Source: Wuchereria bancrofti (taxonomy: Eukaryota; Nematoda; Chromadorea; Rhabditida; Onchocercidae). From it: a DNA stretch of 64,000 bases. Shown here piece by piece: positions 13,035 through 25,672 of this stretch. The position numbers were made by a program, and so were the translations under genes. Location of the stretch: assembly GCA_005281725.1 (NCBI GenBank), contig SSBO01000005.1, positions 434,001 through 498,000 on the forward strand. Direction: 5' to 3'. The notes under the pieces were generated by a model. That model was not told the origin of the DNA and ran no database searches. It saw only the letters and a list, made by a program, of their open reading frames with translations. Numbering within the stretch: position 1 is the stretch's first letter; every line of letters starts with the position of its first letter.

Positions 13035-13164
13035 GAGGTATCTCTCCGGTTTTTCTGCCAAGACCGGTTCTTCATTTGAGGTGTCTCTCCGGCTTTTCTG
13101 CCAAGACCGGTTCTTCATTTGAGGTATCTCTCCGGCTTTTTTGCCAAGACCGGTTCTTCATGCT
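13035..13164. repeat. 43-bp tandem repeat, three copies
   Basis: Three adjacent copies start at 13035, 13078 and 13121 and differ at only a few positions. Each contains TCTCCGG and AAGACCGGTTCTTCAT, so two CCGG tetramers flank a CT-rich loop in every unit. It is GC-richer than its surroundings. Confidence 0.9.
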
Positions 13165-13480
13165 AATCTGATATGCTTTATTTATCCTTGTTTGCCTTGT
13201 TTGGTTTCCACTACGTGCGTCGTCCAATAAGCCTTCTTTTTCTTTGCTTTCATAACTGCAAGATATTCCACTATCTGATCTTCGCTTTTCCTGAAGTGTC
13301 TATTAGCTAATCAATTACTGTTAAATAAGTGTTTTCCATTTTCAAATGGGATTAATGTTGAAGAGAAAACTTTATTAATGCATTTTTGTTTAGTAAGAAT
13401 AATTGAAAAAATTTTTAAATTTATTTAAGTATTCTAAGTTTCCTAATAAAAAATGAACTTCATTATTTTTTTTTTGCAAG

Positions 13481-13544
13481 TACAGAGTTGATGCAATGTA
13501 CGGTGAAATATTTACAGAGTTGATGCAATGTACGGTGAAATACT
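13481..13544. repeat. 32-bp direct duplication
   Basis: Two near-identical copies, starting TACAGAGTTGATGCAATG at 13481 and 13513, lie side by side in intergenic DNA. Confidence 0.85.
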
Positions 13545-14161
13545 TCATTGGCAGAGAGTAATTATTAGTATGATTATCACTAAGACTAATTATCAGTATT
13601 ATTATCAGTATATCCGGTTAGTTGTTGTACATTTCATTCTGATTATATCAGTTGAATGAAATATTTTGAGAGGAACTCACGATCACACCGATTGGATCGG
13701 TTTGGCTTTCGTTGCTTTAAATCGTTTTGGCAGTGGAATCAGTAAGAATGGTGTCATAATGCCATTTGCTGAATCATCAACATTCAGTGCAAATCATTCC
13801 TTCTTCTCACTGTCACCTATCGACGACCTTATAAACTTAATACGAGAAGCCTTTATATCATTCCTATATTTATCTGTTTGATAAAGTCCGTAAGCAATCC
13901 GATCAAATTCAGTGGATTAAGTTAAAGCACGACAAATCAAAGTTGCTTCATTTAAATTTAAAAATGACATTTCATAATTTCCGCCCCTTATTTGAACTAA
14001 TCAGAAATACGAAAATAGAATTAAAAGAATATCGGTTCAAATAATCAAAATAATAATTGCTATGATATTCCTCCACTACTCGGCTGCTAAGCAAAAAAGA
14101 GAAATAAAATTATTAGATTGGAAGCAATTTAGAGTCACCGCTAAGACTATTTCATATACTA

Positions 14162-14963
14162 ATGCATCTTTCCTTCTACTTTCTCTCATTTGCACTTCTC
14201 AATCTTTCCTTTTGCGCCCATTTTTTGATGGAATCATATTTAATCTTCTGTTTTACACGTTCTTTTTTCAATTCAAAAATAATTTTTCAGCAGCGTTATA
14301 ATAGAAATTTAATGACAAAGTCTGAGAAACAAAAAATTCGAGATGAATTGAGTAAACTTGCTTTAGATTTAGACAAATGCGCATTACAAGACAACTAAGC
14401 ATCATTCCCATACAGCTACCACTGATTCAGACTGCACTACAGGAAAATATATAATTTTGAGAAGATTGAAGATGATACTGGAGGAGGACGATAGAATTAG
14501 AATTCTTGAAAATATCATAAATATAATCGAAATCGTAATTGATCAGTTATTCAGATAATCAAAAACGCCTTAAATGACTTTCTAAATCAAAATCAGACAA
14601 TATTGGATGAAGAATTTGCAACATTTAACGAGTCAGAAATGTATATCATCATTTATAGATTAATTTAAAATATTTGAAGGAATGCAAGAAAATGTGATAT
14701 CGCGGAAAGTTGTTGAAAATGAGGGAAAACGATGAATGCCATTGTTATTCCTCATTGCATATTACAGAACGGAATGTGATCAAAGATTTAAAAAAAAAAA
14801 AAAGTGAAAGAAGAGTGGGAAACTATGAATGACTGATATCACTGACAAATAACTTAAAACTTTATCCTTTTTCTTTGCAGAAAAATTTATTCCATCTTCT
14901 TTGAGAGCAGAATTCATCAACTATTTCAGATGTTTCAGTGAAAGATTTTGAAAAGTTCTGCAA
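14162..14963 (+). other. Coding-like debris or unresolved small gene
   Basis: Short stretches look translated but do not join cleanly. An ORF ends MTKSEKQKIRDELSKL...DN with TAA at about 14396. A charged segment (ILEEDDRIRILENII) at about 14460-14555 is followed in another frame by QIIKNALNDFLNQNQ and then ILDEEF at about 14556-14640. Then comes KFIPSSLRAEFINYF near 14883 after a CTTTGCAG acceptor. They may be exons of a helical protein, a frameshifted pseudogene, or chance. No start or family could be fixed. Confidence 0.25.
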
Positions 14964-17900
14964 ATATTATTTTCTGCTAGACTGCAAGGGTTGGGACTGA
15001 GAGAGAAGTGCGCAACTTATTGAGAAATGTCCTCTATTATTTGATTTCTTCCAATGATTATCTTAGTGCCTAAATTGGATTTCAGAAAGATTAAAGTTGC
15101 TCATTAAATTTAATTCTGTAAATTAGAAATCTCGCGACAAATGAGTCCTGAAAAACAATTGTTTTGCCCCCGGCAACAATAATAGAGCTGTCAGACAAGA
15201 AGAAAGTAAATTACGAATAACCCAAATTTTGATTATCCACTCCACTGTTTACAGGTATCTAATTCTTTCCAATGTATTAACAATTGCTTTGCTGATCTGA
15301 TTAAAGGATTAGAATTTGAATTTCTGATATGTATAAATTCTGCATAAACCATTTGTAAGCTTAACAACTGTATTCTGATGCATTCCAATTCTTTAATTTG
15401 CATCTTTCGCCTTCCTTATTTGTTTTTTCTTTTTTATCTGTAAAGTAAGAATACTATAATCATAAAATTTAATCACTTTTAAATAGGTTAAAGTAGACAT
15501 ACTACTATGCTTGCATATCTTCGGCGCATCATCAGAATAACAAATTAATATTAACAAAAATCAACGTTCGAAATTGAAAAGAATGAGAGATGTCTTTTAT
15601 ACAGTAATTTGCAATAACAGGTCGACGGATGAATGACAAATGTCATTTTCGTTTTCCCGACAACTCTCGATGGTGATAATAACAAAAGATTTCTTTGAAA
15701 TGACCAATTCATTATTTCTTCAAGGTAGTATTGCAACTACTGCAATATATTGGCAATGATTATATTCATAACGGTGATGATGATGATGATACGTGGTACG
15801 TGATATCACCGTATGATGTAACGTCAGTTGTGATAACGGCAATGTTAGATCAGTAACGATCCGTTTGAATTCTCAGTAAATTAGTCTACAAAACAATAAA
15901 ATACTATAATAATTAGTCAGATTGTGAATTTTGACCGAAAATAGATAGAAAGGGAAGAAAGAAAAACAATTGTTGGATTCGTCCCCAATTATTCGATTAT
16001 TTGATAGATTCTTTCGATTATCGGTTATCACTTCCTCACTGCAATTCTTCCCTCATCATTTGCTCTATAATTTTTTGAATTTCTCTTTCTTATTTTTTCG
16101 GAACAACAAATCACCGAAAAAAGTTCCACTCACATCAAATATAAAATAATTATTCGAGTAAAAAACAGAAAAATGTGCAATACTATTGGTACAGCGCTAA
16201 AGACTAAGAGAAGGAATGATTATCACAGATTAAATCTTTCATTTCCATTAATTGTTATCACATGCAAAATTATTTTTCACAAATTATTTTTTATTACTTC
16301 TAATTCATGCCAGGAAAATAAAGAAGCCAATATTTTAGTCAGTTATAATCTGGAAAATGTGGCGATTAAAATAAAAAGTGGCACAACGAATTTTTGAAAT
16401 ACTAAAGGGAATTTTAAGGAGTCTTTTGCTTTTATTTATTTAAATCATTTCTTTAAATTATTCATTTATTTTTTTATTTCTTTCTAACTTTGCCATGAAC
16501 ATGCCTTACTGAAAAAAAAAAAAACTTAAACATCTGCCTAAACATCCTTTAACATCCTGAAATCCATTATTTGGGCTGAATAATTAAATGGGAAAAGTAC
16601 TGAGTTTCTTCAATGTTACGTTGAAAATTAGAAGTATTACACATACTACACAGTTCACATATTCCTGATTCCCAAGATTTTATGATTTATCAATTTATTT
16701 GAACATTTAATTCCGATCACCTGGAATCCATTAGTTTTGCACCGAGATAACTGGATAAACTCATTAAGACAAAGTAAATTTACTAAGCTTTTAAGATAAG
16801 CCAAGCTAATTTCAACATACATAATGCACACAGATACACACATACACACACAGACGCACATACACACACAGACGCACATACACACACAGACACACACACA
16901 CACACACACACACACATAATTCATTATTGAAATGAAAAGTAAGGAACAATGGGTCTGCCAACAATCCGAGAAAACTTCTGGTGAAAGTGAAAGAAGGAAG
17001 GAGAAAAGACATACTGCAAGTGGCATGAATGGACAACGGACGAAGCAAATCAAAATTCTCATCTTTTTTCCAGACTGAGCACCGGTAGGAAAGTCCCGAG
17101 AGATAAATTACCAGTAGGAGTGAAGTCGTCTGAAATGTAACTGGCGCAGTTGGCTCGATTTGTGCGCATTGTTGTCGACTTCTATGAGATTTCCTTCACG
17201 ATGATACTTTGGTGCAGTGAGAAAAGTAATTACTATCTATCGATTTCTTTTGTTTGACTCTCTTGTTAAGACCTGGAATCTAGCTACTTCTGGTGAAAGT
17301 GAAATCAAATGATATTGGAGGTACCAGAGATACCAGAAAATAATACTTGCTGTGATCAATCAGATGTTTTCTCTACCAGACATTTTCAAAATTTCTCAAT
17401 GCTAAAAGTTTAGTCTTCATTCAGTTACCCATCAGTCTTGCTTGTTTACCTTCTTTTGGGGAATGTTCGAGTTCTTCCTTAGGTACGAGAAAAATCAACA
17501 ATTTCGCATTCATTTATTATTTCTCAAGAATGCAAGACGATTCTCGATAAGGGTGGATCATCACTATCATAGACGCTGAAACTGAGAAACACCCTACCAT
17601 GAAGTGTCACCAACAACGATTAATCATTGATAGAGGTTATAAAAAAAAATGGTCACTACGACGATATAAAAAAATAAAAGATCGTTCATTGATGCGGTAG
17701 GTCTGTTTCGCCGAAACAAGATACCTGATAATAAACGGACTTATGTCCGCAAGAAAAAACTGAGTCTATATCCGACAAAAAATCAGCGTCCGGAAAACGG
17801 ATCTTTTTCTGGTAAAAGTGGAATGTACAAAGAAACAAAAATGAATTTGTATCAAATAAACAAAATTAATGTTCAACTGATGATGAAAAAAGAAATATAT

Positions 17901-18909
17901 TCAACATAAATATGCCCAGTAGTGTAATTAACAGAAATATGCCCAATATTTTATACTTTCATTTTTTTAAATGCTTATTATATCAGACATGAAATTATTA
18001 ACTCTCAGATTGATAATTATAAAGTTTGCTGCAATAGACCAATACTATTGAACTAGAAGGAAATGTGGAAGAGAATCGAAATTGATTTGAACCATTTACT
18101 AATTATCATTCTATCGTAGTTTGATTAATAGTAATGAAAACAATGCAAGATGCAATGAAATTTGATGAAAGTAATGAAATAATAGCAATTAAAGGGATTC
18201 AATGATAGAAAATAATGATAATAACAGTCACAGGTTATGTAGAAATGAGTAAGTGATAATTATGATTAGAATAAAGATTGTGAGCAATTGACAGAAATGC
18301 GACACTGATTATTACAATAATTAGAATGCTTTTTTCTAATTAATTCATTGTGCTTCTTGATGTGCATCTTAGCATCATCTGTTTTACTTTTTTCTGATTT
18401 CAAAGTTATCCGTCATCAGAGTGTGTTTAATGATAGATTAAAGGAACGCTTAATAACAATGATAGTAAATATCTTAATAACAATGGTGACAGTACAGGTG
18501 ATGAATGTGATAGTAAAGTGATCATGACAATGTGATATAAATAATGGCGATAGTGACAATAAGACCGATCTTTCTACTTGTGAAAGTTTTTGAGTGTACT
18601 GATGAAAAACCGAAAATATTTGACCCGAATCTGTACTGGTTTGTGTTGTTTCTTGTTTGAAAGTATATCCTTCATCTATTCAAACCGTTTTTCCTTTTTG
18701 TCTTTTTCTTTTCTTACTTAAAATTTTTTGTTTAAAAATACAAAAGAAATAGATGTTTTAAGAGGAGATTGCCGTGGTGATACGGGGCAAAGAGATGGAG
18801 AAGGGAAAATGATACTAGAGGTTAGAGGGCATGGGGGTAGGACAATCGAAATGTCAAATGTCACCGTAAAAGCAGAGCAGACATATGGGATACCCCGTTT
18901 CCAAAATTG
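14964..18909. other. Gene-poor stretch upstream of cut-1
   Basis: No splice-consistent gene seen. Besides the CA repeat, two small perfect hairpin sequences lie at about 17705-17717 (GTTTCGCCGAAAC) and 17738-17751 (CGGACTTATGTCCG). The right end probably holds the cut-1 regulatory region. Confidence 0.5.
16827..16916. repeat. CA-rich microsatellite
   Basis: Runs of CACACA are interrupted by a regular GACGCACATACACACA pattern, ending in a pure CA tract. It creates spurious Cys/Val reading frames on the reverse strand, which I do not treat as genes. Confidence 0.95.
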
Positions 18910-18916
18910 TATAAAA
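18910..18916 (+). promoter_or_regulatory. TATA box of cut-1
   Basis: TATAAAA followed by GG lies 142 bp before the cut-1 ATG. A CAG/CAA-rich stretch (about 18953-18990) follows and would fall in the 5' untranslated leader. The element is seen in the sequence; its use is inferred from position. Confidence 0.6.
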
Positions 18917-19057
18917 GGCAGTTATTTTCGTTGAGATAAGGGTGTAGGTGTCAACAACACCAGCAGCAGCAGCAGTAGCAGCAACAGTAGTTAGGTGGAG
19001 GAACGGCAAGCAATTTTAGTTTGTAAAAATCAAATCTTACTTTATTCTTCTGAAACA

Positions 19058-21153
19058 ATGCTTCGTCTTACCGCTCTTTGTGCTACTCTTTTTGCGATGT
19101 CATATGCAATTCCTGTTGATAACGGCGTCGAAGGTATCATCATATTTTCCTCAAATATATGCGAGAGTCTTTCATAGGATTTTTGTACTTTATGCTGTAA
19201 AATTTGCATAGACTTACAGAGAAGGTTTAAAAATTTATTCACAGCTTTATGGAATTTTTAAAGTATGCCAATTTCTTTACATCATTGACAATCATGATGC
19301 TAACATGATTAACTTTACATTTTCTCATAAAATTTTAATATGCGAAAAGAGCCAAGTCGTTTATTCATTATGTTTGTGCCGAATTCATCTTCATTTTTTT
19401 ATCCTTGGTAAAATTAGATTTTTACGAAGAGAAAGAAATAGTTTTTGTTCAGTTTCATCCAACACACATTCATTTATAGGTGAGCCGGAAATTGAGTGTG
19501 GACCAACTTCGATAACCATCAATTTCAATACACGTAATGCATTCGAGGGACACGTCTACGTGAAAGGTCTTTACGATCAAGAAGGCTGCCGTAACGATGA
19601 GGGTGGACGTCAAGTCGCTGGAATTTCACTTCCTTTTGATTCCTGCAATGTTGCTCGTACGCGATCTTTGAATCCACGAGGTATAATCAGTTGAATCTAT
19701 TTCGATTAGAGAAAGAAAAACATTTCCTGAACAAAATTGAATGGATATTAAGCGATAAAAAAAAAAAAAAAAACAGTTTGTTATTCGTAAACTACTGCAA
19801 TCTTTCTCGGAATTTTTACATGAAAATTTGTTGTAGGTATCTTTGTAACGACCACTGTTGTAATTTCCTTCCATCCACTGTTCGTCACAAAAGTTGATCG
19901 AGCATACCGAGTGCAATGCTTTTATATGGAAGCTGATAAAACAGTTAGCACACAGATTGAAGTGTCTGAAATCACAACTGCTTTTCAAACTCAAATTGTC
20001 CCCATGCCTGTTTGTCGATACGAGGCATGTCTTTTTGTCTTTTTTGAATTTGCATTTATTTCTACAATTCAAATTCAAGCATGGAAGGATCTATTTATGA
20101 GTCACATAGTAGATGGCGACAAATATTTTAGATCTTGGATGGTGGACCAACTGGACAGCCAATTCAATTTGCTACCATTGGCCAACCAGTTTATCACAAA
20201 TGGACCTGCGATTCCGAAACCGTTGATACCTTCTGCGCAGTTGTCCACTCCTGCTTTGTGGACGATGGCAACGGTGATACGGTGGAAATTCTGAATGCAG
20301 ATGGTTGTGCTCTCGACAAATATTTGCTAAACAATTTGGAATATCCAACGGGTAAGTGAGAAAGCGTTAAGTAATCGGTAAAGCAATCAACAATTAGCAG
20401 TAATTTCTTCATTTTCCTTTAAAATGTAAACGAGAAACAATCTTTTTGGATCATCTAAGAAATGCTTTTGTAGGGTGATTAAATTAAATTTATCTTTGTC
20501 AATTAACTTCAATTGTTAGATCTTATGGCTGGTCAAGAAGCGCATGTGTACAAATATGCGGATCGATCGCAACTTTTCTATCAATGCCAGATCAGTATCA
20601 CTATTAAAGAACCAAACAGTGAATGTGCTCGGCCACAATGTTCAGAGCCGCAAGGATTTGGAGCTGTTAAAACGGGAGGTGCCGCAGTTAAACCTGCAGC
20701 AGCTGCTCAGCTCCGCTTGCTCAAGAAAAGGTCTGCGGAACCAGAGAACGTCGTCGACGTGAGGACTGATATCAGCGCCCTTGAAATCAGCGAAGACGTA
20801 TGTCTCTTTGCTTATTCCCTTTTTTATGATTTTTTCCCCACATTTGAATATTGTATGTTAGAATGCAAAAGATCCGACAATATATGCATAACATTATCTC
20901 TCTTCAACTGCTTTTTTGACTTTTTTTTCGTTATCTAATTCAAACGGAATTTTAGAATCAAGCTCTACCAGTTGACTTGCGTCATCGTGCACGTTTGCAC
21001 CTCGGTGGACAACCAATGGTACTTACTGCAGTACAAAACGGAATTTGCATGTCACCATTCGGCTTCTCAATGTTTATGGGTTTGAGCATTGCGCTGATTG
21101 CTGCCGTCATCGTCACCATTTCCTTGAAATTCCGTCCAATGCAAAAAGCATGA
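19058..21153 (+). CDS. cut-1: Cuticlin CUT-1 (ZP-domain cuticle protein)
   Basis: Structural component of the insoluble cuticlin layer, secreted by the hypodermis; ZP domains polymerise into filaments. Six exons (19058-19133, 19480-19680, 19837-20024, 20132-20351, 20520-20797, 20956-21153) join in phase to 386 residues. A signal peptide (1-18) is followed by IPVDNGVEGEPEIECGP and a full ZP domain (about 26-275) with signatures GHVYVKGLYDQEGC, VISFHPLFVTKVDRAYR, ILDGGPTGQPIQFATIGQ, TFCAVVHSC and DRSQLFYQCQISITIK. A furin-type site (KKR, 297-299) follows, and a C-terminal membrane segment (about 355-378) ends in FRPMQKA. These are the standard parts of a nematode cuticlin and match CUT-1 closely. 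Intron 3 begins GC rather than GT (GAG|GCATGT); the conserved CRYEILDGG junction supports that donor. Confidence 0.96.
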
Positions 21154-22215
21154 AATTAAGGAAACTGTGATAGAATCATTCAAGCAATAATATGATGTCA
21201 TATTTCTTTCTTTTCATTAATTTTTAATAACTAATTTAGCTAGCGAAGGTTCAATGTGTAAAAATTGGCCATAGGATAGTTCTTCTATCGCTTTGTTGTG
21301 ACCTCCGAACACTTCACTACCCTTATGGCACTCTAACCTTGTCCACCTTAGGCTATCAGCAGTTGTCTATTATTGTCAACTTGTCTCTAACATTTGTGAA
21401 AGTATCACAAATACTTGTACTGCCCATTTTTCACGGGCATTGCTGTTTCCTCTCTGTAAGAATTATTTCATTTATTTGCATTATTGCAATTAAAAAGATT
21501 TCATTGCTGTCGCTACCACTCAAAATAAACATGAAAGGTAATAAATTAATTGGGAAATGCTGAATGCCGGAAGGTGCCGGAAGCTGCCGGAAGGTAATTC
21601 AGGAAATTTATACGCATAAGCTGAAATAGGCTGCAACCTTATTCACGGTCAATTGATATTAGCATCCTTTCCAGTTAGTAATAGGAAATTTTATTATCAT
21701 CAGACTAAGTGAACTTTGTTAATTGCTCTAAAATGAAGAGAAAAATTGTGATAAGTCTATTTTAGAATTCCAACTGATAGAAAGGAAATCACTGAGTTTT
21801 TCAAAGGAAGTCAAAATGGAGCAGAACTTCTCAACCCTTTGTTAAGGCTTCTAAATTTTCCAACAGAAATTTGACAGAAAGGGAAATTGGCGAAGAAAAA
21901 AGTATATTTAGTGAATGAAGTTAACTACTTTGATAGAAAATGCCGACTCAATTTAAAAGAGCTAAGGTTTCAATAAATCAATTCAAACAAATATATTCTG
22001 AAGAACAGAGAAATTATTAAAGTTTAATAACCTCTCAAGTTCCTTTTCCAGCACTAAAACGTTGAAAATGCAGCAGTTTGCACTATCTTTGATGAATAGT
22101 TAAGAAATAATGATTAAAGTAACTTCACACTAAGATACTACTTACTTTATGCAAAATGTTTGCGTTTAATGAATAATCAAAAAATCATTGTGTCATATTA
22201 TGTTTTCAAGCGAGG
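21154..22215. other. Intergenic, cut-1 3' side
   Basis: The 3' flank of cut-1 and the 5' flank of the next gene. A short GGAAGNTGCCGGAAGG duplication lies near 21569-21594. No gene seen. Confidence 0.5.
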
Positions 22216-25200
22216 ATGGATGTGAAGCGGTGGTGGTTACTCAGTTTGTTGATGTTGAAAATGGATTTCGGGGAATTGGATGAAGTGGAAGAAGATGCAA
22301 AGGTCAGATTATTTCATATTTCATTTCATTGAAATTTGGAAGATCGAATTTCCTAGCTGTTTGTTCTACTTTTGAAACAAAAATCATGAAAAAAAAAAAA
22401 TTTTTTTTTTGAAGGAACCACTGGAAGATCCAACCACTAACTATTACACTCATCCGATACGCAGCAGTATAATTTTTGTCAAAACTATATTTCGCGAAAA
22501 ATGCAAAAAGTTCGAAATTAACTATTTTTATTTCATACTACTTTTAGAAATGTATGTCTCAGTGATAAATATTCAATTTGGTTGGTGCAGTAAGCTCTTT
22601 TGCTTCATTTATCTGCTAATTACTTGTTTCACCGCTTGATTTAATGAACAGACTTTGGCGAATTATCCTTTAGAATAATAGAAATTTTTCAAAATATTTG
22701 AAATAACCATTAATTAAATTTGTGTTGTAAGTTTTTTTAAGATTTACATTTTCTACATGGTACAGTAATGAATCAGCAACACCATATGTCATCTATGAGA
22801 CGACTGAAAGGTTTGTTTGCTTCTGGCTTAGTAATTCATCGCTTTTCTAAATAAAATCTACTATTCGTCTTTGGAAGAGTTTTAATTTCAAGAAGTGAAT
22901 GGGATTCTAAGGAACTCTATTTCAATTTAAGTTGCTAATGTTAATTTTCTAAATAAAAACTCTGAAAATGAAGTGACGGTGCAAATTTTCTGTCCTCCAA
23001 GTACGAATGTCGCATTCATTCGCTTTTAGTTAATAACTCATTTCTCTTCTCATTCCTCTAAAAAATTTCGATTTACTAACAAAATATTTATTTATGGGTA
23101 AAATAAACAATATTCCGGCAAATACTGAATTCCATTTCGTTCCAAACGGAAAGATTTTCAGCGGAGCGAGATTGAAATTTGGATATGATTACGATCGAGA
23201 GCCATTCACATCATTGGATAGTGAACACAGGTAAGTTTTCCATAATGTGCCGGTAATGAGTATAATATGAGCATAAAGCAGGTAAAATAGCAATTCAGTT
23301 CATATCAACAATATTTATAGCAATATATCATACAAAATTGTTCATTTATTATGGAACAATTTATTTAACAAAGTACAACTAATAAGATCGAATTTTTTTT
23401 AACTTATGAATTCTTCTTTTTGCTCAATTTTAATTTCACTTTGCCAGTAAGATGAAAGATTCCATCTCTGAAGATATTGCTGTCATGCCGCACGGTTTCT
23501 CATTCATTATTTTATACGGAAGCTGGAAAGCCAATCTCGTTTTCAATGGAAGGTAGATAAACTATACCTTGTTTAAATTTAATCATAAATTTGCAAAATG
23601 AGTACATAAGACAAAAGTGAAAGGTATATTTATCATTTAATCTTAGCAAAGGAAGTATTCAAGTATCACTGAAGTTGAATTATCACAAAATCCTCTTTGA
23701 ACTGTTAACAAGCCAAAATACTGATATTATATCACCGTTTACAAAAAATTCACGTGTTCTTGCCGAGATAAGTAGTGCCATTGAATAGAATTCTTAGTTG
23801 AACATTAAAATTCAGAAGCAGCAAGTGAGATTTCAACGGCAAACTTATATTTAGATTTTATTTCATCAATGGACGTAGTAAAATGTTGATGAATGCCAGG
23901 TTCGATTTCACAAAGCCAGCAGCGTATGTTTCCGGCTGTAATCCACGAAAACAACGGTATTTTTAAAGTGCTTTGAAATATAAAAGTATCTAAGCGCTCA
24001 TTAGCTATTCCCTTTCCAGAATTATTATTCGTCAAAGTCCTTACGTGGATCCTTTTAATTGGGGAAGCTATCTGTGGATGTCAAATATGCGACCATTGGG
24101 ATTAATCCAACCGGACAATACTGTCATTTGTTCCTTACGATACTTTCCGGCTGGTCAAGGATCGTTCGTTTTTATGTTTTATATTTAAAAAAAAAAAACG
24201 ATTAGTTAGTATTTGAACTGTTCCAGAAAATCAGTTAGTTCATTTAGAATTGTATAGTTAAATAAAACTTAATTAAATAAAGCTCCCTGCAATTAAATAG
24301 TAAGGCTCCCTATCTAAGCTTCCTACTCTTACTTCTTAACTTCCTACTTTCTACTATAAGGTAAAATAGCAACGATTTTTTGCTCAGATTCATGCTTGGA
24401 TCATATGGCCAACGAAATCGGAGCTATCTTCATTCTCCTCGTTCCTTTATGGGATTAACGTTAAATCACGACAGAACCCGTTTCTTTGATATACTTTCCG
24501 ACAAGAAAAAGCTCTTTCTTACCTTATTTGGAGCTTATGACAAAAGCAACCGTAAATTTTCAAAAAAAAAAAAAAGAAAAATTACGAATGAAATTTATTA
24601 AATGATATGATTTCAAATTTAATGAACTTTTCACTCGTTTCACGGTGAGCAATGTCTGAACATTGAATCAACTGGCACTGAAACACTCCTTGAAATGCAC
24701 AGTATCCGTTTTTGTCCAACTCCGAAATAATGCACAGAAAAATTGTCGACAAGGTAACATATTGTTGCCTTTAGATGTTCTACTGGAGGAGACGTATGAC
24801 GAATATGACCTGAGTATTGCCATGACCTTTCATGATTCAACAATTAAATATCGAGTGACCGGAAGCATCGATACCGTGAGTTGTGCCCCTTCAGGAATAC
24901 TTGCTATGAACTGCAGTTGTCATTTCTTAGAGTTTAAATTGAGTGGAAAGAATATTAGATGTGAGTACAATGCCAAAAATATTTGCTAGCATATCTATTT
25001 ATTATTGTCATTTCAAACTTACTTAGTCGGTAAAAGATTTCAGAAGTTGAAACTAATTCCTAAAATAAGCACTCATTTTTCATTTAGGCTTATAAGAAAG
25101 AATGTGGTAGCACACCTGATGGTCTTCCAGACCCGTGCAAACCTGACCCCCGTGATTTCTATTTCAGTTGTTTGCATGTTGGATATTACTTAAGTGAGTA

Positions 25201-25672
25201 TTTCATTTTCATTTTAATTTTGGAAGTTAGAAAAAATTATTGCTAAACAGATGAAATGATTGCTGCAACGAGTTGAAATGAATTGACACCTTTCTTCTTA
25301 ATAGGCAAATTTCAGCTGAAGAACGGGAAACAATCCCTAATCGAACCGCCAGTCGCTGTACCCTAGCTGGTCCAACTCCTTACAGAAGCATACTTGATCG
25401 GAGTCAGCAGTTGAGATACACATACGGATACTGGGGTTCTGTCCCTTTTATACTTCTATCTAAATTGCCAGTTCTTAATTTTCTCTATAAATTCGCTTCC
25501 AAGAACACCGCCACCTTTTTTTTAAATTAATTGCCAATTTTCAGAAGATCTATCACTTATGCATATGCAAGATGAGGGAAATATCACTTTGGTTATTGAT
25601 GGAGTGCAAATGATACCTCCACCGGAACCGGAAATTTCCCACACAACCACCTCTGATTTCGACTGGTTCTGA
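22216..25672 (+). CDS. Unrecognised secreted protein, ~430 residues
   Basis: I do not recognise this family. A multi-exon model runs: 22216-22302, 22415-22466, 22777-22810, 23162-23230, 23448-23552, 23647-23736, 23855-23899, 24020-24163, 24388-24551, 24650-24701, 24775-24875, 25088-25193, 25316-25435, 25545-25672. All junctions agree in phase except 24551/24650, where one base is unaccounted for. The start has a short hydrophobic run (WWLLSLLML), then acidic residues. The body alternates beta-like aromatic segments (GARLKFGYDYD, MPHGFSFIILYGSW, FYFINGRSKML, LLEETYDEYDLSIAMTFHD) with a cysteine-bearing part (KKECGSTPDGLPDPC, FSCLHVGYYL, SRCTLAGPTP) and ends EPEISHTTTSDFDWF. NGR and W-rich segments suggest repeated beta-sandwich units, perhaps lectin-like; that is only an impression. 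The unresolved junction could be a frameshift or a missed exon. Confidence 0.6.

Noticed and set aside
16655..17062. Reverse ORFs of 135 and 78 codons with long Cys/Val runs
   Set aside because: They are translations of the CA microsatellite at 16827-16916.
18728..18934. 68-codon ORF just upstream of cut-1
   Set aside because: No ATG in frame at its opening, and it runs through the cut-1 TATA box; more likely promoter DNA.
24876..24960. Read-through coding (VSCAPSGILAMNC) in the unknown secreted gene
   Set aside because: A strong GTGAGT donor at 24876 joins in phase to the exon at 25088; reading through does not.
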